Assembly (NCBI RefSeq): GCF_003173755.1
Contig: NZ_CP029553.1
Location: forward strand, 4,964,001-5,028,000
DNA from: Methylobacterium terrae
GTDB taxonomy: Bacteria; Pseudomonadota; Alphaproteobacteria; Rhizobiales; Beijerinckiaceae
Direction of reading: 5' to 3'
DNA length: 64,000 nt
Positions 57,271-64,000 of this stretch are shown in pieces. Within the stretch, counting starts at the first letter, position 1; every line of letters begins with the position of its first letter. Under the pieces are notes generated by a model, which was given only the letters and a program-made list of their open reading frames with translations, had not been told where the DNA came from and made no database searches. Both the position numbers and the translations under genes were made by a program.

Positions 57271-58020
57271 ATGACCTATTGCGTCGGGATCCTGGTGGAG
57301 GAGGGTCTCGTCATGATCGCCGACACCCGCACGAATGCGGGGCTCGACGACATCTCGACCTACCGCAAGCTCCACATGTTCACGAAGCCGGGCGAGCGGG
57401 TGCTGGCGCTGGCCTCGGCCGGCAACCTGTCGGTGACCCAGTCGGTGCTCTCGCTCCTGACCGAGGGCGTCGAGGATCCCGATACCGGTAAGCCCGAGAC
57501 GATCTACGACGCGCCGACGATGTTCCGCGCCGCCCAGCTCATCGGCCGCGCGATCCGCAAGGTGCGGGCGATCGAGCGCGCCGGATTCGAGGCGGCGCAG
57601 CTGCGCTTCGAGGTCTCGTTCCTGTTCGGCGGCCAGATCGGCGACGGGCCGATGCGGCTCTACATGATCTACTCCGCCGGCAACTTCATCGCCTGCAGCC
57701 AGGACGCGCCCTTCCTGCAGATCGGCGAGCACAAGTACGGCAAGCCGATTCTCGACCGCGCCGTGACCTACCGGACCGACATCTACGACGCCCTCAAGGT
57801 CGGCCTGGTCTCGATGGACTCGACCATGCGCTCGAATCTCGGCGTCGGCCTGCCGATCGACCTCACGGTGATCCGCCGCAACACCTGCGACACCGAGGTC
57901 TCGCACCGGATCGAGGCCGGCGAGCCCTACTTCCACGACCTGCGCGAGCGCTGGTCGGCGGCGCTCAGGGCGGCCCACCGGGCGATCCCGCGGCCGCCTT
58001 ATGGGCCTGGGACGAAGTAG
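57271..58020 (+). CDS. Anbu-type proteasome-related peptidase
   Basis: A 249-residue Ntn-hydrolase of the Anbu (ancestral beta-subunit) family, related to the 20S proteasome beta subunit and HslV. After Met removal the nucleophile is Thr1 (MTYCVGI), with Asp17 in MIADTRTNAG and Lys32 in YRKLHMF completing the catalytic set. The ATG at 57271 puts Thr at position 2 of the encoded chain, as required. It is the terminal gene of the ATP-grasp/alpha-E/transglutaminase-like cluster. Known Anbu assemblies are open-ring, self-assembling peptidases without ATPase. Natural substrates are unknown. Confidence 0.93.
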   Translation: MTYCVGILVEEGLVMIADTRTNAGLDDISTYRKLHMFTKPGERVLALASAGNLSVTQSVLSLLTEGVEDPDTGKPETIYDAPTMFRAAQLIGRAIRKVRAIERAGFEAAQLRFEVSFLFGGQIGDGPMRLYMIYSAGNFIACSQDAPFLQIGEHKYGKPILDRAVTYRTDIYDALKVGLVSMDSTMRSNLGVGLPIDLTVIRRNTCDTEVSHRIEAGEPYFHDLRERWSAALRAAHRAIPRPPYGPGTK

Positions 58021-58074
58021 GGGACAGCCTCGGATCGCTGTCCGACACGGGGACGGTCAGGGGACGATCACGCC

Positions 58075-58536
58075 ATGTCCGATCTCTCCATCCGACCCGT
58101 CGATCGCACCGATCTGCCATGTCTCCTCGACCTGTACGTCCACCTTGACCCGGACGGTGCGCGCTGCTCGCTTGATGACGCTGTCGCCGTCATCGACCAG
58201 CTATCGCGCTACGAAGGCAGCGTCATCCTCGTGGGGGCGGTCGGAGATGCACTAGTCACGACCTGCACGCTTGTCGTGATACCGAACCTCACCCGGGGGG
58301 CTAAGCCTTATGCGCTGATCGAGAACGTCGTCACCCACGCCGATCATCGGGGAACGGGGTTCGGGCGCACAGTCCTGAGCGCGGCCGTCGAACGCGCGTG
58401 GGAGGCTGGGTGCTACAAGGTCATGCTGATGACCGGTTCGAAGAAGCCGTCCACGCTCGCCTTCTACGAGGCAGCCGGTTTCGAGCAAACCAAGACGGGC
58501 TTCCAGATCAGGCGGGCACCAGCGCGGCGGGAATGA
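58075..58536 (+). CDS. GNAT-family N-acetyltransferase
   Basis: A 153-residue GCN5-related acetyltransferase with acetyl-CoA loop THADHRGTGFGRTVLSAAVE (Q/R-x-x-G-x-G), preceded by ALIENVVTH and followed by the MLMTGSKKPSTLAFYEAAGFEQ wedge. It begins 54 bp after the Anbu gene and is codirectional. Codon use is slightly less GC-extreme than its neighbours. It could modify a product of the cluster, but the family is common and the link is unproven. Confidence 0.88.
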   Translation: MSDLSIRPVDRTDLPCLLDLYVHLDPDGARCSLDDAVAVIDQLSRYEGSVILVGAVGDALVTTCTLVVIPNLTRGAKPYALIENVVTHADHRGTGFGRTVLSAAVERAWEAGCYKVMLMTGSKKPSTLAFYEAAGFEQTKTGFQIRRAPARRE

Positions 58537-58939
58537 TGGCGCGTGTGCACTCAAGTCAGCGTGATTTCCATTTCGTATAACGATATAGGTCCTTTTGAGA
58601 TCTAGCTGGCATGATGAAACTATATCACATTCATATTGCCGCTCGCAAAATTACTTGCCTTGCTAGAGCGTAGATCTGAGAGCGTGCGCGTTATAGTTTT
58701 GTATATTCGTGATATGGAATGCAAGATATTTGAGTTGAAGGAAAAATTTATCCTCTTTGAAGCATAGATGCCATTGCTCATCCGTTTCCAGTGGACCCAT
58801 GCATAGCCAGGTTAATCGAGCTTGGAGCTTGAGCTAACCCTCGACAAGCTCAGGCTCCATCGCGCGGCGCGAGATCATGCTGCCAAGCGGGAGCGCAGTC
58901 GCGCGTCCCGCCCCTCAACGGTCGGCGCCCCGCCGGCCC
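58537..58939. other. AT-rich gene-free stretch with terminal hairpin
   Basis: About 250 bp from 58550 to 58800 is far more AT-rich than the rest of the window, with no convincing reading frame; a 20-codon frame at 58611 has no ribosome site. The final part holds a 13-bp stem (58823-58835 with 58847-58859, one wobble pair, 11-nt loop) facing the 3' end of the minus-strand Trm112 gene. It could be a laterally acquired remnant or a small-RNA region. Confidence 0.5.
58823..58859. terminator. Hairpin downstream of the Trm112-like gene
   Basis: A stem of 13 pairs (arm TTGGAGCTTGAGC..., complementary arm ending GGCTCCA) has one T-G wobble and loop AACCCTCGACA. It sits about 80 bp after the minus-strand stop at 58940. 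No T-run follows, so the terminator call is tentative. Confidence 0.4.
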
Positions 58940-59143
58940 TCAATCCGCCAGCGGACGCGCCTCCTCTGGCAGCATGATCGGGATGCCGTCGCGGATCGGG
59001 TAGGCGAGCTTGGCCGAGCGGCTGATCAGTTCCTGGCGGCCGGAATCGTACTCGAGGCGCTCCTTGGTCAGGGGGCAGACCAGGAGCTCGAGGAGCTTCG
59101 GGTCGATGCGGGTGGCATCGAGGGAAGCGGGGGAATCGGTCAT
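58940..59143 (-). CDS. Trm112-family small zinc-ribbon-like protein
   Basis: A 67-residue protein of the Trm112/YcaR family: [21 protein letters not shown] then [20 protein letters not shown] (short pieces: [23 protein letters not shown]). In other organisms Trm112 activates methyltransferases, and bacterial homologues are mostly of unknown role. One Cys is retained where pairs are usual in eukaryotes. It lies 48 bp downstream of the Lon-N gene in the same orientation, likely one operon. Confidence 0.9.
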   Translation of the reverse strand: MTDSPASLDATRIDPKLLELLVCPLTKERLEYDSGRQELISRSAKLAYPIRDGIPIMLPEEARPLAD

Positions 59144-59191
59144 GACGGTCCTTCCGAATGGTCCGGCGGACGCTGTAGCGCAAAGCGCCGC

Positions 59192-59860
59192 CTATTGCAG
59201 CGTCGGCTCGCCGCCCGATCCCCGCACCAGCTCCATCTCGGTCACGGCGATCAGCACCTCGGCCCGGGTCTTGAGGTCGGGCGCTTCCAGCATCGCCTGC
59301 TTCTCGCGCGGCCCGAACGGGCTCATCATGCAGAGCGCGTTGACCAGGGCCTCGTTCGGCGCCTCCTCGATGCCGGCCCAGTCGACCTTGAGGTCGTTGG
59401 CGTCGACGAAGTCGCGGAGCGCCTTCAGGACGCCGGCGCGATCCACCGCGTCCTCGCCGGCGCGGGCGTGGAAGTCGCTCTCGAACGGCGCGAAGCTCAC
59501 CTTGCAGCGGCGGTAGCCGGTGGTGGTCGACAATTCCTCCTCGACCCGGAACCGGGCGATGCCGGTGAGCGAGATCAGGTAGCGGCCGTCGCCGGTCTCG
59601 GCGAACTGGGTGACCCGGCCGGCGCAGCCGACGCGGAAGAGTTTCGGCGAGAGCGGGGTCTCGCCGGACTCGGCGTCGGGCTGGATCATGCCGATGACCC
59701 GGTCGGTCCGCAGCGCGTCGTCCACCATCGCGAGGTAGCGCGGCTCGAAGATGTTGAGCGGCATCTGGCCCCGCGGCAGCAGCAACGCGCCGGGGAGCGG
59801 AAAGACCGGGATCACGGCCGGGCAGTCGGCCGGGCCCTTGTAGGCGACGTTCATGCTCAT
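59192..59860 (-). CDS. Lon-protease N-terminal (LAN) substrate-binding domain protein
   Basis: A 222-residue stand-alone Lon N-terminal domain: AVIPVFPLPGALLLPRGQMPLNIFEPRYLAMV, a VGCAGRVTQFAETGDGRYLI strand and a C-terminal helical bundle. No ATPase or protease domain is present. The family is conserved in alphaproteobacteria next to thioredoxin-like genes, as here. It may deliver substrates or act as a small adaptor; this is inferred from the fold. ATG at 59860 (MSMNVAY). Confidence 0.92.
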   Translation of the reverse strand: MSMNVAYKGPADCPAVIPVFPLPGALLLPRGQMPLNIFEPRYLAMVDDALRTDRVIGMIQPDAESGETPLSPKLFRVGCAGRVTQFAETGDGRYLISLTGIARFRVEEELSTTTGYRRCKVSFAPFESDFHARAGEDAVDRAGVLKALRDFVDANDLKVDWAGIEEAPNEALVNALCMMSPFGPREKQAMLEAPDLKTRAEVLIAVTEMELVRGSGGEPTLQ

Positions 59861-60004
59861 CGGCGTCGCTCCCGCGCGAAACGAAGGGCGTCCCGGGCCC
59901 CCTCGTCTCGGGCCCGGGATCGCAACTGACGTTCTAGGGCGCCAGCCTCCGGCGGGGATACCTGTCCGGCGTAAATGCCGCGCCGGGCAGGACTTTCGCG
60001 GGCC

Positions 60005-60928
60005 TTAGGAGAACATCAGGGTCGACAGCTTGCGCCGGCCGCGGATGGTCATCGGGTCCATCGGGCCCCAGGCCTCGAACAGCTGCAGCAGCTGCTTGCG
60101 GGCGCCGTCCTCGTTCCACGCGCGGTCGCGGCGAACGATCTCGATCAGCTGGTCCACCGCCTCCTGCTGCTTGCCCTTGGCGTTGAGGCCGAGCGCGAGG
60201 TCGAAGCGGGCCTGGTAATCGGCCGGATCGGCGTCGATCCGCTGCTGCAGGCCGGCGAGGTCGCCGAGCGAGGCCGCCTGGTCGGCGAGCTCGATCGCCG
60301 CCCGCACGGCGGCGATCGCCGGGTCCTTGGCGGCCTCCGGCGGCGCCGCGTCGAGGAAGCGGCGGGCGCCCTCGAGGTCGTCGCGGTCGAGGAGCAGGCG
60401 GGCGAGGGCCGCGATGGCGCCGGCATGGCCCGGCTCCTGGCCGAGCACCGCGGCGTAGATCTCGGCGGCGGCGTCCGGATCGCCGGCCTCGGCGGCGGCC
60501 TGCGCCTCGGCCATCAGGTCCTCGACCGCCGTCGGCCCCAGCGGGCCGACCAGGCGCTCGATGAAGGCCTTGACCTGGCTCTCGGGCAGGGCGCCCATGA
60601 AGCCGTCGACGGGCTGGCCGCGCTGGAACGCGATCACCGCCGGGATCGACTGGATGCCGAGCTGGCCGGCGATCTGGGGATGCTCGTCGATGTTCATCTT
60701 GACGAGCTTCACCTTGCCGCCGGCGTCCTTGACAGCCTTCTCGATGATCGGCGTGAGCTGCTTGCACGGCCCGCACCACGGCGCCCAGAAATCGACCAGC
60801 ACCGGCTGCTGCAGGGATTCCTGCATCACGTCCTGGCGGAAGGTCGCGGTGGTGGTGTCCTTGATCAGGGCGCCCGCAGGAGCATGACCGGCGGGGGTCT
60901 GGCCGGCCGCGGGAGTGTCGGTAAGCAT
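60005..60928 (-). CDS. Thioredoxin-TPR co-chaperone-like protein (CnoX/YbbN type)
   Basis: A 307-residue protein with an N-terminal thioredoxin domain (about 22-125) carrying the redox-active motif WCGPC (in FWAPWCGPCKQL). The C-terminal half consists of tetratricopeptide-like helices (about 140-290). The redox-active CGPC differs from the inactive motif of E. coli YbbN, suggesting combined reductase and holdase activity. It lies upstream of the Lon-N and Trm112 genes on the same strand. ATG at 60928. Confidence 0.92.
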   Translation of the reverse strand: MLTDTPAAGQTPAGHAPAGALIKDTTTATFRQDVMQESLQQPVLVDFWAPWCGPCKQLTPIIEKAVKDAGGKVKLVKMNIDEHPQIAGQLGIQSIPAVIAFQRGQPVDGFMGALPESQVKAFIERLVGPLGPTAVEDLMAEAQAAAEAGDPDAAAEIYAAVLGQEPGHAGAIAALARLLLDRDDLEGARRFLDAAPPEAAKDPAIAAVRAAIELADQAASLGDLAGLQQRIDADPADYQARFDLALGLNAKGKQQEAVDQLIEIVRRDRAWNEDGARKQLLQLFEAWGPMDPMTIRGRRKLSTLMFS

Positions 60929-61175
60929 CGATGACCTCGGGAGAACGGCCTTCACGTCGCGAGCCCAGATGGCCCGCCGAACAGATGGGGTAGACCGGCG
61001 GCCCCGACCAGGGCAAGGCGCGCGGAGCCGGTATCGCGACGGCGAGAGGCTGGATCGCGAGTGCCGCCGCCCGCTCCTTCGCAGGCCGCATCCCGTGACG
61101 TAGGGTGCGCCGGCCGCCCGGACCGCGCACGGATGCGCCGGCCCGGACGCGGCACGCTCCGAGAGACGCCCCTCC

Positions 61176-63170
61176 ATGCGGATCCCGCTCCTCCTCGCCG
61201 CGGCAGCCCTCCTCGGCGCCCTCTGTGGGTCTTCCGCTGCGGCCCCGGTCGAGATCCGGGTCGCCGCGGAGGGCGCGCGGCCCGGGCCCGGCGGCGTCGC
61301 GACCCTCGATGCGGCCCTGGCCGAGGCCCGTCGCCGCCGCGCCCGCGACCCCGGCGCGGCGATCGTGGTCGCGCTCGCCCCCGGCACGCACCGCCTGGCG
61401 CAGGCCGTGCGCCTCGGCCCCGAGGATGGCGGCAGCGCCGGGGCGCCGCTGGTGATCCGCGGGCCCGCCGACGGGTCGGCCCGCCTCGTCGGAAGCCTGC
61501 GCCTCGCTCCGGTCCCGCTCGATCCGGGTCTCGCCGCCCGCCTGCCCGCGGCGGCGCGGGGCCGGGTGCGGGCCTACCGGCTGCCGCCGGCCGCGCGGGC
61601 GCCGGCGCGGATCCAGGACCCGATCGTCCTCAACGGGCCGCCCTCCCTCCCGGCCTTCGAGGTCTTCGACGACGAGGGCCCGATGCACCCGGCGCGCTGG
61701 CCCGCCGAGGGCTTCGCCGGGGCGCGGGACGGCGACGGGCCGGCCTTCACCCTGGCCGACGCTCCCGCCTCCCTGCGCGACGAGCCCGACCTGTGGGCGG
61801 AGGGCTACTGGCGCTGGGGCTGGCTGTTCGAGGCGCTGCCGGTGGTCCGAGCCTCGCCGCGGGGGCCGGGCGCGCGCCTCACCCTCGAGCGCACGCCCTA
61901 CGAGGGCATCCGCGCGAAGGCGCCGTTGCGCCTCGTCCACCTGCTCGCCGGCCTCGACCGGCCCGGCGCCTGGTGGCGCGACGCGCGCAGCGGCACCCTG
62001 CTCGCCTGGCCGCGGGGCGGCGAGGCGGTCGAGGTCTCGGTCGCCGAGACGCTGCTCTCCGCTGACGGCGCCTCCCACCTGCGGATCGAATCCCTGCGCC
62101 TCGCCATGGCCCGCGGCGACCTGGTGAGCGTGCGCGGCGGGCGCGACGTGGTGATCGCCGACAGCGTGCTCGGCCCCTCCGGCGGACGCGGCGCGGTCTT
62201 CTCGGGCGCAACGGAGGGCGGCGTGACGCGCAGCGACCTCTCGGGCGCTGGCGCCGAGGCGGTGGTGCTCACGGGCGGCGAGCGCCGCACCCTGACCCCC
62301 GGCGGCCTGTTCCTGCGCGACAGCCGGCTGACCGGGTACGCCCGGCGCCGGCCGACGCAGCACCCGGCCGTCGCCCTCGACGGGGTCGGGGCCGAGGTCG
62401 CGGGAAACTACATCCACGATTCGCCGGCCTACGCGGTCCATCTCCGCGGCAACGACCACCGGATCACCGGCAACGAGATCGCGAACCTGCTCGCCGGCGC
62501 CACCGATACCGGCGCGATCTATGCCGGCCGCGACTGGACCGCGCGGGGCAGCGTGATCGCCGGCAACTTCCTGCACGACGTCCGGGGCGATGCCGGGCAC
62601 GAGGTCAAGGGCGTCTACCTCGACGACATGGCGAGCGGCTTCACGATCGCCGGCAACCTCTTCCTGCGGGTCGACCAGCCGATCTTCATCGGCGGCGGGC
62701 GCGACAACCGGATCGAGGGCAACGTCCTCGTCGCCTCGAGCCCGGCGCTCCACGTCGATTCCCGCGGGCAGACCTGGGCCCGCGACGCGGTCGCGGATCC
62801 GCAGTCGGAGCTGCGCGCCGCCTACGCGGCGATGCCGGTGGAGTCGGGGCCCTGGCGCGCGCGCTATCCGGGATTGCCGGGCCTGCTCTACGACCGACCG
62901 GGCGTCGCGACCGGCAACGTCGTCACCGACAACCTCATGGCCCTGAGCGCGCCGTTCCGCTTCACCGACGGCGGCAGCCAGGCGGAGCAGACCCTCGCGC
63001 GCAACCGCGGCCCGGCCCATCCCCCGCCGAACCTCGCCGACCTCGCGCAGGCCTCCGTGAAGCCCGAGGATTTCGCCACGCTCGCCGACGGCACCGGGCT
63101 CAGGCTGCCGACGATCCCGTCCGCCCGGATGCGCCGGTCCCTGCTGGCCGGGGCGCCTTTCGGGCGCTGA
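61176..63170 (+). CDS. Secreted right-handed beta-helix (pectate-lyase-like) protein
   Basis: A 664-residue exported protein with a signal peptide (about 1-23, ending SSAAAP), a pectate-lyase-superfamily opening region, and repeated short strands typical of a parallel beta-helix, such as AGNYIHDSPAYAVHLRGN and ITGNEIANLLAGATDTGAIY. Such proteins bind or cleave polysaccharides, here possibly an exopolysaccharide. The 3' 71 bp overlap the convergent WecG/TagA glycosyltransferase gene, which supports a link to surface polysaccharide. Catalytic residues could not be assigned. Confidence 0.82.
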   Translation: MRIPLLLAAAALLGALCGSSAAAPVEIRVAAEGARPGPGGVATLDAALAEARRRRARDPGAAIVVALAPGTHRLAQAVRLGPEDGGSAGAPLVIRGPADGSARLVGSLRLAPVPLDPGLAARLPAAARGRVRAYRLPPAARAPARIQDPIVLNGPPSLPAFEVFDDEGPMHPARWPAEGFAGARDGDGPAFTLADAPASLRDEPDLWAEGYWRWGWLFEALPVVRASPRGPGARLTLERTPYEGIRAKAPLRLVHLLAGLDRPGAWWRDARSGTLLAWPRGGEAVEVSVAETLLSADGASHLRIESLRLAMARGDLVSVRGGRDVVIADSVLGPSGGRGAVFSGATEGGVTRSDLSGAGAEAVVLTGGERRTLTPGGLFLRDSRLTGYARRRPTQHPAVALDGVGAEVAGNYIHDSPAYAVHLRGNDHRITGNEIANLLAGATDTGAIYAGRDWTARGSVIAGNFLHDVRGDAGHEVKGVYLDDMASGFTIAGNLFLRVDQPIFIGGGRDNRIEGNVLVASSPALHVDSRGQTWARDAVADPQSELRAAYAAMPVESGPWRARYPGLPGLLYDRPGVATGNVVTDNLMALSAPFRFTDGGSQAEQTLARNRGPAHPPPNLADLAQASVKPEDFATLADGTGLRLPTIPSARMRRSLLAGAPFGR

Positions 63171-63930
63171 GCGCGTCGCGGGCCGCGATCAGGAGGAAGC
63201 GCGGGATGGTGTCGAGGTAGCGCCGCCACAGGCGCCGCGGCTCGCGGGCGACCCGGTAGGCCCATTCGAGGCCCGCCACCTGGAGCATCCGCGGCGCCCG
63301 CGGGATGCGGCCGGTCGCGACGTCGAAGGCCGCGCCGACGCCCATGGCGATCGTGCCCGGCAGGTGGGCGGCGTGGGCCGCCATGAACAGTTCCTGCTTC
63401 GGCGTGCCGAGCCCGACCCAGACGATCTGCGCCCCCGAGGCGCGGATGCGCGCGCGCATCGCCTCGGTCTCGGCGGCGTCGAGAGCGCGGAAGGGCGGCG
63501 TCTCGATCCCGGCGACCTGCAGCCCCGGCACCCGGGCGCGCATCGTCGTCGCGAGCAGGTCGGCGACGCCCTCGCCCCCGCCGAGGAAGTAGTGGCGCCA
63601 GCCCTCCGCCGCCCCGGCCCGGCAGACCGCCTCGACCGCCTCGATGCCCGGCACCTGCTGCATGGCGGAGAGCCCGCGCCAGCGCCCGATCCAGCTCAAG
63701 GGGCGGCCGTCGGCGCAGACGAGGAGCGCCTCGTGGTGGGCGGCGCGAAGGCCCGCCTCCCTCTGCGCCCGCACCACGCCGTGGGCGTCGCGAAAGACCA
63801 CGAAGGTACCGGCCTGCCCCGGCCCGGCGGCGAGCCGCCGCCCCACCGCCGCGATCAGCCCGTCCATGTCGGTGGCCGAGACCGGCACGCCGCCGATCTC
63901 GAAGGAGGGGACGAGGGGGTCGTGCGCCAT
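63100..63930 (-). CDS. WecG/TagA/CpsF-family glycosyltransferase
   Basis: A 276-residue GT26-family enzyme that transfers a hexose or ManNAc-type sugar to a lipid-linked acceptor in extracellular polysaccharide synthesis. Motifs include FVVFRDAHGVV, VCADGRPLSWIGR and the conserved VWVGLGTPKQELFMAAH with GVGAAFDVATGRIPRAP. The 3' end overlaps the convergent beta-helix gene by 71 bp. The C-terminal Ala/Gly tail past RLWRRYLDTIPRF is likely dispensable. Confidence 0.92.
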   Translation of the reverse strand: MAHDPLVPSFEIGGVPVSATDMDGLIAAVGRRLAAGPGQAGTFVVFRDAHGVVRAQREAGLRAAHHEALLVCADGRPLSWIGRWRGLSAMQQVPGIEAVEAVCRAGAAEGWRHYFLGGGEGVADLLATTMRARVPGLQVAGIETPPFRALDAAETEAMRARIRASGAQIVWVGLGTPKQELFMAAHAAHLPGTIAMGVGAAFDVATGRIPRAPRMLQVAGLEWAYRVAREPRRLWRRYLDTIPRFLLIAARDALSARKAPRPAGTGASGRTGSSAA

Positions 63931-63933
63931 GAA

Positions 63934-64000
63934 TCAGGTTCCTGTCGGTGAAAGGGACGCGTCGGCCGCCCGGGCGGCGACGGCGTCGCGGTAGATCTCG
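63934..64000 (-). CDS. 3' end of a gene continuing beyond the window
   Basis: The minus strand from the window edge encodes EIYRDAVAARAADAS... ending at a TGA (63934-63936), 3 bp before the glycosyltransferase gene. A C-terminal EIYRDAV is common in group 1 glycosyltransferases, which would fit an exopolysaccharide operon, but too little is visible to name it. Confidence 0.4.
   Translation of the reverse strand, partial: EIYRDAVAARAADASLSPTGT

Noticed and set aside
58611-58673. 20-codon frame in the AT-rich block
   Set aside because: No ribosome site, no homology, and such frames occur by chance in AT-rich sequence.

Overview
This 64-kb window is uniformly very GC-rich. It is dense with small intergenic gaps, 4-nt GTGA/ATGA start-stop overlaps and many GTG or TTG starts. 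Gene content points to the alphaproteobacterial order Hyphomicrobiales, most likely Methylobacterium or a close relative (inference): a rhizobiales-type DnaG with a degenerate zinc site, a dnaG-rpoD pair, cobalamin-dependent methylmalonyl-CoA mutase, a FliN-type switch protein, and long extragenic palindromes built on a CTCTCCCC...GGGGAGAG core. No plasmid, prophage, CRISPR array, rRNA operon or complete insertion sequence was seen. It reads as core chromosome with two small AT-richer patches (about 48.9-49.5 kb and 58.5-58.9 kb).

Layout. 0-5.3 kb: AhpD-like peroxidase-related protein, two identical tRNA-Leu(GAG) genes, fliN, lipB followed by three hairpins at an exact 33-bp period, a PAS histidine kinase, and a Tim44-domain protein with a clear intrinsic terminator. 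5.4-16.6 kb: the minus-strand envelope operon lptF-lptG-lptD-pdxA-rsmA, without the surA gene that often sits between lptD and pdxA, divergent from pepA plus a coupled membrane protein and fadD. 16.7-22.3 kb: a tightly coupled seven-gene minus-strand operon joining an isoquinoline-1-oxidoreductase-type molybdoenzyme (2Fe-2S and Mo subunits), a small cytochrome c, a flavocytochrome c sulfide dehydrogenase flavoprotein, SoxX, SoxY and SoxZ. No soxA, soxB or soxCD is present.

22.3-23.2 kb is a gene-poor stretch with two ~190-bp long-hairpin repeats. 23.2-34.1 kb: M23 peptidase, methyl-accepting chemotaxis protein, yqeY, carA, a small membrane protein and methyltransferase, a frameshifted M20 amidohydrolase, an acetyltransferase and a Tat-exported amine oxidase. 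34.1-45.3 kb: small secreted proteins, an HtrA protease coupled to a DUF817 membrane protein, methylmalonyl-CoA mutase, dnaG, rpoD with terminator, and a class III nucleotide cyclase. 45.4-48.4 kb: TPP riboswitch driving thiO-thiS-thiG-thiE. 48.4-51.7 kb: a third long-hairpin repeat, a small hypothetical gene ending inside it, an XRE regulator, tRNA-Leu(UAA), a flavin monooxygenase and a CHCC zinc-finger protein.

51.8-64 kb: map, radC, then the Anbu-type cluster (circularly permuted ATP-grasp, alpha-E protein, transglutaminase-like protein lacking its catalytic Cys, Anbu proteasome-like peptidase), an acetyltransferase, Trm112-like and Lon-N proteins, a thioredoxin-TPR protein, a secreted beta-helix protein convergently overlapping a WecG/TagA glycosyltransferase, and the 3' end of a further gene.

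The two loci most worth following are the molybdoenzyme-FCSD-SoxXYZ operon, which looks like a self-contained periplasmic redox route ending on a SoxYZ-type carrier, and the Anbu cluster, in which peptide ligation and proteolysis are predicted to be coupled but the transglutaminase-like member appears catalytically dead.
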